Below, piece after piece: positions 41,434 through 50,717 of a DNA stretch of 64,000 nt. The stretch comes from Anaerolineae bacterium (lineage in GTDB: Bacteria > Chloroflexota > Anaerolineae > Anaerolineales > UBA4823): NCBI GenBank assembly GCA_003327455.1, contig QOQU01000004.1, positions 326,042 to 390,041 of the forward strand. The letters run 5' to 3'. The stretch's first letter is position 1, and every line of letters begins with the position of its first letter. A program made the position numbers and the translations under genes. The notes beneath the pieces are model-generated. The model saw only the letters and a program-made list of their open reading frames with translations, was not told the origin of the DNA and did no database searches.

Positions 41434-43776
41434 TCATGTAGATTTGTTCTCCCAGCTCAGATACGAACGCAGGCTTTCCAGAGCACAGGTGGTGTAAAAA
41501 CGCCGAAACGCCTGGCTCTCCTCGAGCTGGCGAGTCAGTTCGGTCAGGAGATTGGCGGCGTCAGCACTGGCTCTCCCCATTCGAGGCTGAAACGTAAAGC
41601 CCTGATCGTCGGCAGCCAGGATTTCAACCCAGCCTTGTTCTGCCAACCAGCGGACTCCCAGACGCACGGTCGTCGCCCTTTGACAGGTGGCTGCTGCCAG
41701 CCATGTCCAGGTGGTCTGTCCATGATAGCGGGTTGCCACCAGCTTGAGCAAGCCGCGCAGGCGCTCCAGGAAACGATTGAGTTCGTCCGTTTGGGGATCA
41801 ACGGCAAAGAATGAGATGCGCTGCGGGCAAACCTGTTGGACAGCACGACGTAAGTCAGCGGCGCTCGGCGGGATTGTCCAGATCACCAGATGAGGGTGAG
41901 GGGTGAGTTCGTTGCGATCCCTACCCTGCACGGCAGCCCGTTCGGCGGCTTCTGCCCAGATAAGCGGTTCTTCTACGGCACGTAAGGCTTGCAGTCGCTC
42001 TAGCGGCCTGGTTTCCTGACGATAATCATCAACCATCAGCGTTTCTGCTGTAGTCACAACGATCGTTGCTTGTGGACACAGGCGAAAGTCCATCCATTCC
42101 AGTTGGAGATGGCGCTCTCCGTTATAACTGCGCCCACGCAAACGGTAAGCAAGGTCAAACCTTCCTTCGGGCAAGGGCCAGCCTGCACCCTGCCACCAGA
42201 TTAACCGATAGCCATTGCCCTGCTCATCTTCAACATCCATCAGGAGATGTTCGTTTTGCCGCCCAATCTCGGCAAAGCTTACTAAGGTGAGATTTTGAGC
42301 AGCAAAGAGCGGTGCAGGGTTGCCGGCTCCAAATGGTGCCAGGCGTTCCAGTTGTTCTGCCAGCAGCCAGTCGGCTTGCTCAAGGGGCAGATAGGCGCTC
42401 AATTGCAATTGGGTCTCCAATGCCCGATCTCCCACCATCTCCCGCACGGTATAGCCAAGGGCCTGTCGAAAACGAGCAATGCGCTCGGTTAGATCGGCAG
42501 CCGGGGCAAAGGCTAAGCCGGCTGCCATCGGGTGCCCTCCAAAACTGCTCAGCATGGCAGCCTGGGCGGTGATTGCCTGGGTGATGTTCACGCCTTCGAC
42601 CGAGCGCGCCGAACCGCGTGCTCCACTTTCATTATCCCCGCAGAGCAAAATAGCCGGCTTGCCAAAGCGCTCCACCAGACGGCTGGCGACGATCCCTACC
42701 ACGCCTGGATGCCACTGAGGGTGGTATAACACCAGGACGGGATATTCCAGCAGTGAGGTGTCTTGTTCCAACTGGTGCAACGCAGCCTGAAAGACATCTT
42801 CGGTTAAGCGCTTGCGCATCTCGTTGTAACCTTCGATCTCGAACGCCTGACGGCGCGCCAGACTCTCGTCCTGGGTGGTGAGGAACTCAACCAGCGGATT
42901 GGCATCCGCCAGACGCCCTACGGCGTTCAGACGAGGTGCCAGGACAAAAGAAATTTGCTCTTCGGTCAGGTCAGCGGCGGTGACCTCGGCATTCTCCAGC
43001 AACAGGCGCAAACCCAGGCGAGCGTTCTGGCGCAATTGCTCGATCCCAAGCTGGGCAAGGTAGCGCGTATCCCCGTGCAGGGTGGCGACATCGGCGATGA
43101 TGCCTAGGGCGACCAGGTCAAGAAATTCTACCAGTTCCTCCTGGCGACCCAGCGATTGATACAGGGCTTCGATCACCTTATAGGCAACGCCTACCCCCGG
43201 CAAACACCGCAACGGATGAGCGGGCGGCAAGAATTTGGGATTGACGATAGCTTTGGCAGGCGGCAAATTGGGTGGTAGCTCATGATGATCGGTGACCAGA
43301 AAATCAATACCCCAATCCAGGGCAGCCTGGGCGGCTGCCTGCGCCGTGACGCCGGTATCGCAAGTCAGAACCAGACGCGCCCCCTGGCGGGTAAGGTTTT
43401 CCAGGTTCGGCACGTTGACGCCGTGCCCTTCCAGATCGCGCCGCGGAATGTGATACAGCACCCTGCCTCCTAAACGGCGCAATGCCGAAACCAGAAGCGC
43501 GGTGGCTGTCTGCCCATCCACGTCAAAGTCTCCCCACACCCCGATTAACTCGCCCATCTGCAGGGCACGCTGCAGACGCTGCACAACCTGTTCAACACCT
43601 GGCAGTTCTTGCGGCGAGGTTGGAAGATAGGCGTTCGGGTCGAGAAAAGCCCGCGCTGCCCGAGGGTCGCTCAGACCACGCTGCACCAGGCTCTGCAACA
43701 AAAGCGGGTGCCCATCAATGGCAGCCTGCAAATCGCCTGGCACTTCAAGCACGACCGGTTCAAGCCAGATTCTCAT
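41434..43776 (-). CDS. recJ: Single-stranded-DNA-specific exonuclease RecJ
   Basis: A 780-residue DHH phosphoesterase-type exonuclease that trims 5' single-stranded DNA ends in recombination and repair. The motifs are IGVWGDFDVDGQTATALLVS (DFDVDG for DYDADG), LTCDTGVT, FLVTDHHELPP (DHH), and the DHHA1 element ESGARGSARSVEGVNITQ, then SSFGGHPMAAGLAF. The C-terminal 230 residues are long, with an OB-like domain and an extra ATP-helicase-like tail part found in some thermophile RecJ. It starts three bases after the nuclease gene stop, placing it in the same operon as the nuclease, helicase and AddB-like ATPase. Confidence 0.93.
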   Translation of the reverse strand: MRIWLEPVVLEVPGDLQAAIDGHPLLLQSLVQRGLSDPRAARAFLDPNAYLPTSPQELPGVEQVVQRLQRALQMGELIGVWGDFDVDGQTATALLVSALRRLGGRVLYHIPRRDLEGHGVNVPNLENLTRQGARLVLTCDTGVTAQAAAQAALDWGIDFLVTDHHELPPNLPPAKAIVNPKFLPPAHPLRCLPGVGVAYKVIEALYQSLGRQEELVEFLDLVALGIIADVATLHGDTRYLAQLGIEQLRQNARLGLRLLLENAEVTAADLTEEQISFVLAPRLNAVGRLADANPLVEFLTTQDESLARRQAFEIEGYNEMRKRLTEDVFQAALHQLEQDTSLLEYPVLVLYHPQWHPGVVGIVASRLVERFGKPAILLCGDNESGARGSARSVEGVNITQAITAQAAMLSSFGGHPMAAGLAFAPAADLTERIARFRQALGYTVREMVGDRALETQLQLSAYLPLEQADWLLAEQLERLAPFGAGNPAPLFAAQNLTLVSFAEIGRQNEHLLMDVEDEQGNGYRLIWWQGAGWPLPEGRFDLAYRLRGRSYNGERHLQLEWMDFRLCPQATIVVTTAETLMVDDYRQETRPLERLQALRAVEEPLIWAEAAERAAVQGRDRNELTPHPHLVIWTIPPSAADLRRAVQQVCPQRISFFAVDPQTDELNRFLERLRGLLKLVATRYHGQTTWTWLAAATCQRATTVRLGVRWLAEQGWVEILAADDQGFTFQPRMGRASADAANLLTELTRQLEESQAFRRFYTTCALESLRSYLSWENKST

Positions 43777-43779
43777 CGG

Positions 43780-44625
43780 CTAATACTCGATCTCCCCAAT
43801 TTGTTCCCAATCCTCGGGCAGGGAAAGCTGGAAAAGCTCGGCATCTGCTTCGCTTTCAGCCAGCTCGGATGGCGCAAAAGGTCGCTCACAGTAAGTGCGA
43901 TAGGGGCAGGATGCACAGAGGCGTTCATCTTCGGTCAGCTCGAAATCGGCTTCCTGGCGACCAAGGATTTCTTCGGTTAGCCGCAACAGGAAGTCCTCAT
44001 CGGCTTGAAACTGAGCCTGAGAGTAGCTGATCTGCTCAGGCTGGGTGGGGTCATTGACAAACCAATAGATCATGGTCACCTGCTGCGGAGCGATGTCTTC
44101 TCCTGCCAGACCTCTGGCGGCGCGGACAAGGAGATAAGGGTACAACCGCGACTGCACCGTGGCACGCAGTGCATTCGCGGAGGGCTTTCGTTGATTTGTC
44201 TTCCAGTCGAGGATGCTCCAGCGCCCATCAGGGTGGGCGACCAGCAAGTCGTACTTTGCCAGCAGACGAGCCTGTCCCAAAGGAGCAGTGAGCGTGATCT
44301 CGGCATAGCGTTGGCCACATAAGAGCCCATCTTGCTCGCTTTGCCAGAATTGACCCAGTTGCGTCCACCATTCAAACAGCTCGGTAGAACGCTTTTGAAC
44401 CAGCGGCTCGAGCAAGGGGTCGGGAATCCCCAGGGCTTTCTGGTGCGCCAGATGGTGAAAATCTTGCGCCAGAGTCAGCCGCCACTCTGCCTCGAAGGTT
44501 TCGCCGCCGTTTGCCCAAGGCCAGGCAAGACGGCGCACATAGCGCAGGTAAAAGCGGCGTGGACAGGTGAGAAAATCTTGCAGGCTGGCCTGGCTGAAGA
44601 TGAAATCAGGTGGCAGTTTGGGCAT
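43780..44625 (-). CDS. RecB-family PD-(D/E)XK nuclease with Fe-S cluster motif
   Basis: The 281-residue protein starts with SQASLQDFLTCPRRFYLRYV (Cys21), has the nuclease core ARLLAKYDLLVAHPDGRWSI followed by LDWKTNQRKP (Asp and Lys of the active site), and ends with LCASCPYRTYC. The first Cys and the C-x2-C-x5-C at the end form the iron-sulfur staple of AddB and Cas4-type nucleases. It overlaps the helicase by 20 bases and precedes recJ by three. Free-standing Cas4-like proteins look similar, but no CRISPR genes are here, and the two helicase-type neighbours point to an AddAB-like repair complex. Confidence 0.88.
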   Translation of the reverse strand: MPKLPPDFIFSQASLQDFLTCPRRFYLRYVRRLAWPWANGGETFEAEWRLTLAQDFHHLAHQKALGIPDPLLEPLVQKRSTELFEWWTQLGQFWQSEQDGLLCGQRYAEITLTAPLGQARLLAKYDLLVAHPDGRWSILDWKTNQRKPSANALRATVQSRLYPYLLVRAARGLAGEDIAPQQVTMIYWFVNDPTQPEQISYSQAQFQADEDFLLRLTEEILGRQEADFELTEDERLCASCPYRTYCERPFAPSELAESEADAELFQLSLPEDWEQIGEIEY

Positions 44626-46885
44626 GGACTTTCTCCCAGTATTCGCTCAGAGCAACCAGGGCAAGAGCAGGTTGTTTATCATTCCGTTGCCCGGTGTTGC
44701 AGGTGATAATCAGCTCGCGTTTGGCGCGCGTGATGCCCACATAGAGCAAACGCAGGCGTTCGCGCACATACTCCAGGCGCGCCTGCCGGGTCGCCTGACC
44801 CTCTTGCGGAAAGGTGTATGGCTCAGGGGATAACAACCACTCCAGTTGGGCGAGGGTCTCGGCTTGCAAATTAAGCCGTCCCCGCAAGTACCATTTTTCC
44901 GGCTGGTAGGTGTCGTACGGAGCGCCGGACGGGTAATCATAGTTGTTGACCGAGATGAGATAAACGCGATCCCATTCCAACCCTTTGGCTTTATGGACGG
45001 TGGAAACCACCACACGCCCGGGATAGGCTTGTGGATCAAAACCGCTGTCATCACGGCTAAAACCGATAAAACGCCGTTCGTTGCTGGCAATCACCGAAAC
45101 CTCCTGGGCAAGATTGTGCAACCGCCAGGTGGGGTTGGCATCGCTTGCCTGGCGAAGCATCAGGGCAAGTTTATGGCTCAAGGCAAGCTCAGCCGGCTCA
45201 TGAAACAGGTCGCCTTGTAAAGTCAGCACCAGTTGATCAATAGGTAAAAGAATGGCAGCCAGCCAGCGGTGCATCTGTTCACGAAAGAACGCCAGGCGGT
45301 AACAGGTCTCCTGCTCGGCTAAGGGCGCGTTGGGGATGGGTTCAGCTTGCGGCGGGCAAACTTCAGCCAGCCAGTCGCAGGCAAAGGTTGGATAAAGATA
45401 GGCTTCAATCTGAGAACAATGCTGGATCAAAGCCTGGTCGCTGACAACTTGCGCGTGTAGAAGGGGATCTTCCAGGTCGTCCAGGCGCCAGGCGCCGTAA
45501 GCTGCAGCCAGCTTTTTCGCTGAGAGGGGATCGGCGAGGGCATGCAAGATGTCACGCAGGCGCTGGGCAACGCGACGGGTGGAAGCGCTGGAGCGCAACA
45601 ACGAATCCTCAAAGGGGATATTTTCCCTCTTCAGTGCTTCCACCACCTCGATCGCCAGATGGTGAGTCGGCGCCAGCACCGCTACCGTCCAATCGCTGTG
45701 GTCTTTCAGCCATCTCTTTAGAGAACTCGTGATCGCTTTGATCTCATCCTCCACTTTTTGCTTTTTGGGATGGAGAAAGATCTTGCTCGGATCATCGGGA
45801 GGGTTGGGATGCGGATCATCGGCTTCGACCGGAGTGATAAAGGGCGGGCCTTGCAAGCCATCGCGCACTTCTTCGATGGGATGTTGGGTCATCGTCCAGC
45901 GCACGAGTTGATTGGCCAGCTCTATAATGCTCCGCGTGGAGCGACTCGAGTTGGGAAGATCGAGCTGGATAACCCCGGCTTCGTGGACAAAGCTACGCAG
46001 ATATTTTGGGTTGGCGGTGGTGAAGGTTTCATAAATTGCCTGGTTGGGGTCGCCGACGCGCACCCAGTTGCCGCTCTCTCCCACCAGGGCGCGCAAGATT
46101 TGTTCTTGCGTCCAGCTCGAATCCTGCGCTTCATCTTCGAGGATATACGGCCAGCGGTGGCGTAAGCGTTCCAGAAGTTGACCATCCCATTGCAAGGCAT
46201 CATACGCCAGGCGTACCAGATCATCGAAATCCACTGCACCGCGGTAGGTGAGGGAGCGCTGATAATCGGCATAAATTGCCGCTCCCATCTCCAGTAAAGG
46301 CAATGGAAACGGCAATTGTGCGAGTCTGCTGCGGATTTGAGCGGGAGTCAGGCGGCGATCTTTGGCAAGGCGGATAAAGGCAGAAGCAATTTCGCGCACC
46401 AGCTCCGGAAATTTCTGGCGTTGGACTTGTTGAATCTGATAGAGCTCGAGGGTTTCGTCCAGGTAATCCAGCAATTGATCCCCATTCTGGTGTAGCCAGC
46501 TCTTGACTGCACTATCTAAGATGCGGTTGCACTCCCCCTCATCCAAAATGACAAAGCGCTCGTCCAGACCCACCACCTCTGGGCGTTCGCGGACAATGTC
46601 GTTGGCTAAACCGTGCAGGGTGCGCACGCGGAAGTTGAGCGGTAAGAAACCGCGTGCCTCCAACAAAGCGCGGATGCGCTGGGTGAAGACATCCACAGCG
46701 GAGTTGACCAGGGTGACAATCAGGATTTCCTGCCCGCGTTTCAGCGTGGTGTGGGTGAGCAGTTCGGCCGCCAGATAAGCCAGGGTGAGCGTCTTGCCGC
46801 TCCCCGGTACTGCCAGCACCCCCATTCTACCGCTGCGATAGGCGGCTACTTTCTCCTGGGCGGGTCGGAGTTGGATATTCATCAT
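44606..46885 (-). CDS. UvrD/Rep-type superfamily 1A helicase
   Basis: ATG 46885 or 46882 gives 759 residues; the 83-codon upstream frame lies inside the neighbouring gene and is rejected. Motif I AVPGSGKTLTLAY, motif II YILEDEAQDSS, motif III VRVGDPNQAIYETF, motif V STVHKAKGLEWDRVYLISV, and motif VI LLYVGITRAKRELI are intact, so it should be an active 3'-5' DNA helicase. It lacks a C-terminal nuclease domain; that activity is on the separate adjacent protein. With the AddB-like ATPase upstream, it corresponds to the AddA motor. Confidence 0.93.
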   Translation of the reverse strand: MMNIQLRPAQEKVAAYRSGRMGVLAVPGSGKTLTLAYLAAELLTHTTLKRGQEILIVTLVNSAVDVFTQRIRALLEARGFLPLNFRVRTLHGLANDIVRERPEVVGLDERFVILDEGECNRILDSAVKSWLHQNGDQLLDYLDETLELYQIQQVQRQKFPELVREIASAFIRLAKDRRLTPAQIRSRLAQLPFPLPLLEMGAAIYADYQRSLTYRGAVDFDDLVRLAYDALQWDGQLLERLRHRWPYILEDEAQDSSWTQEQILRALVGESGNWVRVGDPNQAIYETFTTANPKYLRSFVHEAGVIQLDLPNSSRSTRSIIELANQLVRWTMTQHPIEEVRDGLQGPPFITPVEADDPHPNPPDDPSKIFLHPKKQKVEDEIKAITSSLKRWLKDHSDWTVAVLAPTHHLAIEVVEALKRENIPFEDSLLRSSASTRRVAQRLRDILHALADPLSAKKLAAAYGAWRLDDLEDPLLHAQVVSDQALIQHCSQIEAYLYPTFACDWLAEVCPPQAEPIPNAPLAEQETCYRLAFFREQMHRWLAAILLPIDQLVLTLQGDLFHEPAELALSHKLALMLRQASDANPTWRLHNLAQEVSVIASNERRFIGFSRDDSGFDPQAYPGRVVVSTVHKAKGLEWDRVYLISVNNYDYPSGAPYDTYQPEKWYLRGRLNLQAETLAQLEWLLSPEPYTFPQEGQATRQARLEYVRERLRLLYVGITRAKRELIITCNTGQRNDKQPALALVALSEYWEKVHAQTAT

Positions 46886-46910
46886 GTAACCATCCGCAAG
46901 CCAGCGTGTC

Positions 46911-49016
46911 TCATGCTCGCCTGAGCAACCCTTCCAGGCTATCTTGCAAAACCCGCAAGAGTTCGCCACGCTGCTCATAACCGCTGGCGCTGTACTCGGA
47001 ATAGCCCACATAAATGCGGCTGCGACAGCGGCGCAGCAAGCCCAGCGTAATCCGTTGCAAGTTCTGTTCAGCCACCTGAGCCTCCTCCTCTGCCGTCCAC
47101 TGGCGGCCTGCCTGCCACCGCCGGCTGAGGACATACGGCTGGGTTAAGGGTTGAAAAAGGCGCTCATACCACCCCGAGCTGCCAACATCCAACCAGAATT
47201 GCACTTCCACCGCCCGATTGTTTAATAAAAATGTGTAAGCCGGGCTGATCAAAACGGCTTCTTCGTCCTCTGTTTGCCAGCTGCGCAGGTACTGGGCGGC
47301 AATCAAGCCTTCGTGCACCATGCGCAAATATTCGCCATTGCGTTCCTCCAGGCTGACGTTCATGCTTTCCCGAAAGGCAAGGCGAAACTTGCGCGCCGAT
47401 TCGGCTAAATTTGCCGTCAATTCTGCGGCGCGTTCATTGCGATAGAAGCCATAACCCGGCTGGGCGAGAATCTCTTCAAACAGGCGCACAAAGAAAATCT
47501 CCAGTTCCTCAGGTTCGGCTGCACGCGCCTCTTCGATCCAGCGGCGCAAACGCTCATAGCGTTCTCCAATCCGGTACGTCAGCCGTTCCTGACTGTCGGC
47601 GCGAATCTGTTCGAAGGAACTCAGAGAAGGCAAGCCATCGTTCTTACGAAAGACAATACTGGCTAAGAGACGGGCACGCACCGCGTCCAGACCCTCGATA
47701 GCTTGCAGCAGGGCGGCCATCACGTCGAAATCATGAAGCATATTAGGCGGAAGGTATTCAGGGTAAGCCAGGGCGGCGAGCGTCAACAGACAGCGGATTG
47801 GCGCTTCTTCCCGCAACGCCCGCGAGGGACGATGAGAGCGGAACGGAATTTGCCGTTTCTCCAGCAAGTCGCCAAGCGAAAAGCGCAACGCATCCGAAAG
47901 ATAGGGAGCTAAGATGACAATTTGGGAAGGAGGAATCCCATCCTCCTGGACGCAGCGGGCTACTTCAGCAGCGACCTGCTCCAGCATTTGCGGATAAAAG
48001 CGCTCAAAGATCGGAATGAGCGGCGGCGGTTCAGCTTCCTCCACAGGTGGCGGAGGCGGTTCTCCAAACGTCCACAGCAGGGTCTGTTCCAGACGCTGCA
48101 GAGGGGCGTTGGTGACAAAGGAGGTCTCAAAGGTTACCTGAACCTCGCAGGCTGACTTGAGGGAATAGGCAGAGAGCGGGTCTGCCCCAAGAAAGACGCG
48201 ATATCCGCCGCCGTGATCGTAAATCAGCAACGCCGATTCGAAGCAAGGCAACCATTGACGCAAGATGTCGTGTGAAACGGGGGCATCTTCCTCGATATTA
48301 TCGGCGATCAGGTGTCGGTACTGCTGCTGCAAAGTTTCTCGAACCAGGGGGTTTTGCCAGAGATAACGCACAAACACTTCTACCTGCAGGGAGAAATCCA
48401 ACAAATTGTGTTCCAGACAAAAAGCGCGAAAGAGATTGGCGCAGGTTTGTGCATCATCATAGATGCTTAGCTGGCCCGGGCTGCCGCTCCAGGCGCTTTT
48501 CAGCCGCTCAGCGATCTCGGTATGCGGAAAGCCGACCAGGGCTGCCTTGTTGAGGTTGTCGAGGATCTGGCTATAGAGGCGGTTGGGATGGGCATTTACC
48601 GAGGCAAAGAATCCTTGCGCCAAAAGGGGTTCGACCAGCTTTGCCATAAAATACTGTGCCGTCTCCAGGGTTAAGAAGACCGGCCATTCGTCAGGCTGCC
48701 CAAAACCAGCCTGTTCGACCACCAGCGGCCAAAAGGTCTCAATCGTGCGGCGGGCCAAACCGCCCAGGGTTAAAATGGTAACTGCTCCTCCAGCCATAAC
48801 GCCCGGAACAGCCAAAGCCTGACGATAGGGCTGCGCCAGCGTTCGTTGAGGAACATAAATCAAAATTTGATGGGCGGGTACACCGATTTGCATCAAATAC
48901 AGCAGTCGTTCAACCGCTGTGCTGGTTTTGCCACAACCAGCCTTGCCCTCCAGAAAACAGCGCTCGCCAAGCGGGCGCTGAACCACCTCGAGTTGTTGGG
49001 GGGTGAGGGTGAGCAT
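46911..49016 (-). CDS. AddB-like inactive-helicase ATPase
   Basis: ATG 49016 (MLTLTPQQLE) is chosen because a longer start adds an unsupported segment. The 701-residue protein has Walker A CFLEGKAGCGKTSTAVERLL at the N-terminus, but no DEAQD-type motif II and poor other helicase motifs, as in AddB, where the helicase domains are degenerate. VILAPYLSDALRFSLGDLLE and the late RRCRSRIYVGYSEYSASGYE segment resemble SF1 domains 1A and 2A. No nuclease domain is present at its end, unlike canonical AddB. It is the first gene of the operon AddB-like, helicase, nuclease, RecJ. Confidence 0.75.
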   Translation of the reverse strand: MLTLTPQQLEVVQRPLGERCFLEGKAGCGKTSTAVERLLYLMQIGVPAHQILIYVPQRTLAQPYRQALAVPGVMAGGAVTILTLGGLARRTIETFWPLVVEQAGFGQPDEWPVFLTLETAQYFMAKLVEPLLAQGFFASVNAHPNRLYSQILDNLNKAALVGFPHTEIAERLKSAWSGSPGQLSIYDDAQTCANLFRAFCLEHNLLDFSLQVEVFVRYLWQNPLVRETLQQQYRHLIADNIEEDAPVSHDILRQWLPCFESALLIYDHGGGYRVFLGADPLSAYSLKSACEVQVTFETSFVTNAPLQRLEQTLLWTFGEPPPPPVEEAEPPPLIPIFERFYPQMLEQVAAEVARCVQEDGIPPSQIVILAPYLSDALRFSLGDLLEKRQIPFRSHRPSRALREEAPIRCLLTLAALAYPEYLPPNMLHDFDVMAALLQAIEGLDAVRARLLASIVFRKNDGLPSLSSFEQIRADSQERLTYRIGERYERLRRWIEEARAAEPEELEIFFVRLFEEILAQPGYGFYRNERAAELTANLAESARKFRLAFRESMNVSLEERNGEYLRMVHEGLIAAQYLRSWQTEDEEAVLISPAYTFLLNNRAVEVQFWLDVGSSGWYERLFQPLTQPYVLSRRWQAGRQWTAEEEAQVAEQNLQRITLGLLRRCRSRIYVGYSEYSASGYEQRGELLRVLQDSLEGLLRRA

Positions 49017-49087
49017 AAACAAATTATAACGTTCTTCTGATGCAGAAACCAAAACATACTGGTAAAATGGAAGCAATGGAGTTGCCC

Positions 49088-49534
49088 ATGAAGAAAATCA
49101 TCCTTGGACTGATCCTCTTAAGCCTGCTCAGCCTGACGTTTTTAACCGCTTTTGAACCCTCCCCCCGCGCCCAGATCACCATCGTTAATAAATCGGGGGT
49201 CAAATTGGGCATTCAATTAATTGACCCACGCGATAAAGAGAACTTTTATTTTCTCACGGTTGAGAAGGGAGATCGCGCCGAGCCTGAAGAAAAGACCTTT
49301 GAGATCAAGCCAGCCAGCTATTCCATGATCGTATATTATATGGAGACCTGGGATCCGGTTTATGGTTATCCCACCTGTGGGGGCTTGATTTTAAAGTCTC
49401 GGCTGCTTGCGCGCGGCATACAAAGGATTGTCTTCACCAAATGCGGTGTCATGCCGGTTGATCCCGGTGAGCCGAAGATGATGAAATTCTGGCTCTATAC
49501 GCCCTTCTTTTACCCATATCGTTATGTTTATTAA
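49088..49534 (+). CDS. Exported small protein, unknown function
   Basis: The start at ATG 49088 gives GGAG spacing and places the signal (KKIILGLILLSLLSLTFLTA) directly at the N-terminus; longer starts add a charged segment. The 148-residue product continues as a beta-rich domain (AQITIVNKSGVKLGIQLIDP, YSMIVYYMETWDPVYGYPTC) with two Cys (Cys in PTCGG and TKCGV) that could make a disulfide. It ends in an aromatic run YTPFFYPYRYVY. The family was not recognised. It converges with maf, three bases apart. Confidence 0.7.
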   Translation: MKKIILGLILLSLLSLTFLTAFEPSPRAQITIVNKSGVKLGIQLIDPRDKENFYFLTVEKGDRAEPEEKTFEIKPASYSMIVYYMETWDPVYGYPTCGGLILKSRLLARGIQRIVFTKCGVMPVDPGEPKMMKFWLYTPFFYPYRYVY

Positions 49535-49537
49535 TCT

Positions 49538-50191
49538 TTACCCCAACCGTTCGGTCACTGTGCAGGTGTAATCGAACGATTGCAAACAGCGCAGGGCAAG
49601 GCGTTGCTCTACCAAGATCCCGGCTCGAGCCAGTAAACGCGCTAAATGACAGAGCGGCAAGCCCATAACGTTGGCAAAACAACCCGAGAAGTTCTCCACC
49701 GGCTGAAAGCCAGCGTGTTGGATGGCATAGGCGCCGGCTTTGTCAAAAGGGTCACCACTGGCGATATAGGCCTGCATCTCCTCGTCCGAAAAATTGCGAA
49801 TCGGGACCTCGGAAATACAAACGTCCTCCCAGAGAGAACCATCTGCATTTCGCAGCAAGGCTAAACCGGTGAACACAAGATGGGTTCGTCCCCGCAGGCG
49901 GCGGAGCATTTCCTCTGCCTCTTGCGCGTTGCGGGGTTTACCGAAAATCAGCCAGTTGCCTTCCGCTTCCTCCATTGCCACGGTGGTATCGGCAGCCAGG
50001 ATCAAAGTTGAGGAGGACAGCTTGTGCGCTGCCTGTTGGGCTTTCGAGCGGGAAAGGCGTTGCACATAATTGCCTGGATTTTCATCTGCATGGGGAGTCT
50101 CATCGACTTCTACAGAGCAAACGGTGAACGGCAGCCCCAATAACGCCAAAAGCTGGCGCCGTCGAGGGGAGTTCGATGCAAGCACGAGCAT
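49538..50191 (-). CDS. maf: Maf-family nucleoside triphosphate pyrophosphatase
   Basis: Hydrolyses non-canonical or dTTP/UTP-type nucleotides (house-cleaning) and is linked to septum control. The ATG at 50191 gives LVLASNSPRRRQLLALLGLP right at the N-terminus, the family start; a TTG at 50215 adds eight residues. Other landmarks are VDETPHADENPGNYVQRLSR, LILAADTTVAMEEAEGNWLI, and DPFDKAGAYAIQHAG, the last with the catalytic Asp-Lys. The length of 217 residues is normal with a slightly long tail. Confidence 0.93.
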   Translation of the reverse strand: MLVLASNSPRRRQLLALLGLPFTVCSVEVDETPHADENPGNYVQRLSRSKAQQAAHKLSSSTLILAADTTVAMEEAEGNWLIFGKPRNAQEAEEMLRRLRGRTHLVFTGLALLRNADGSLWEDVCISEVPIRNFSDEEMQAYIASGDPFDKAGAYAIQHAGFQPVENFSGCFANVMGLPLCHLARLLARAGILVEQRLALRCLQSFDYTCTVTERLG

Positions 50192-50280
50192 AGGATTTCT
50201 ATAAATGCCTGTCAAAGCATTGAGCCTTCCACCCGCAGTAATCCACGAAAATCACTATGACCAGGAGAGAAAAACAGATT

Positions 50281-50502
50281 CTATTCAGGTGTTTTCAGCT
50301 TCACCGTGAACGAGGGACCTTCAAATCCGATTTCCTTATGGGAGCCATCGCAGAAAGGTTTGTCCTTCGAAGCCCCACAGCGACAAAATGACACCACGGC
50401 TTTATCGATCACTCTCTCTTCGCCGTTTTCATCGATCAGCACCAGAGGTCCGGGGAGCTTCATAGAGCCGTTTTTGCGTAATTCAATGCTCATCTCTGCC
50501 AT
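50281..50502 (-). CDS. CDGSH iron-sulfur domain protein
   Basis: ATG 50502 is preferred since GGAGGAAA lies before it; the ATG at 50517 would include that site as coding sequence. The 73-residue protein holds the CDGSH motif SFCRCGASKDKPFCDGSHKE, with three Cys and one His coordinating a 2Fe-2S cluster. The N-terminal beta strand (KLPGPLVLIDENGEERVIDK) is normal. Members act in iron or redox handling; the exact role is unknown. It stands alone between maf and galE. Confidence 0.93.
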   Translation of the reverse strand: MAEMSIELRKNGSMKLPGPLVLIDENGEERVIDKAVVSFCRCGASKDKPFCDGSHKEIGFEGPSFTVKLKTPE

Positions 50503-50629
50503 GTTTGTTTCCTCCATATGGTTTCGATTGGGATGATGATTGCCCTATTATACCGGGTTTCAGGGCGGAATGAAGCGAAAGATGTTGTGAGATGGTTTTC
50601 CACTCCCTCCCAATGGGTGGTGCAAGCAA

Positions 50630-50710
50630 TCCTCACCCCCGTCCTTTCTCCCAGGGGGCGAGGGGAGATTGCCCTCACCCCCGGCCCCTCTCCCAGGGGG
50701 TGAGAGGAGC
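50630..50710. repeat. GC-rich dispersed repeat, family C
   Basis: CCTCACCCCCGTCCTTTCTC and CCCTCACCCCCGGCCCCTCT, each followed by CCCAGGGGGCGAGG-type arms, are two tandem copies that can each form a hairpin. They lie just after the galE stop and may also act as its terminator. They belong with the copies at 16356 and 62893. Confidence 0.75.
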
Positions 50711-50717
50711 TTATGGT

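Noticed and set aside
43780..44625. Cas4 nuclease
   Set aside because: The Fe-S and nuclease motifs are compatible, but no cas1, cas2 or CRISPR array exists in the window, and the helicase neighbours explain it better.
46886..47134. 83-codon N-terminal extension of the UvrD-type helicase
   Set aside because: It lies entirely in the coding region of the AddB-like gene and its composition is that of a shadow frame; the helicase motif I fits the start at 46885.
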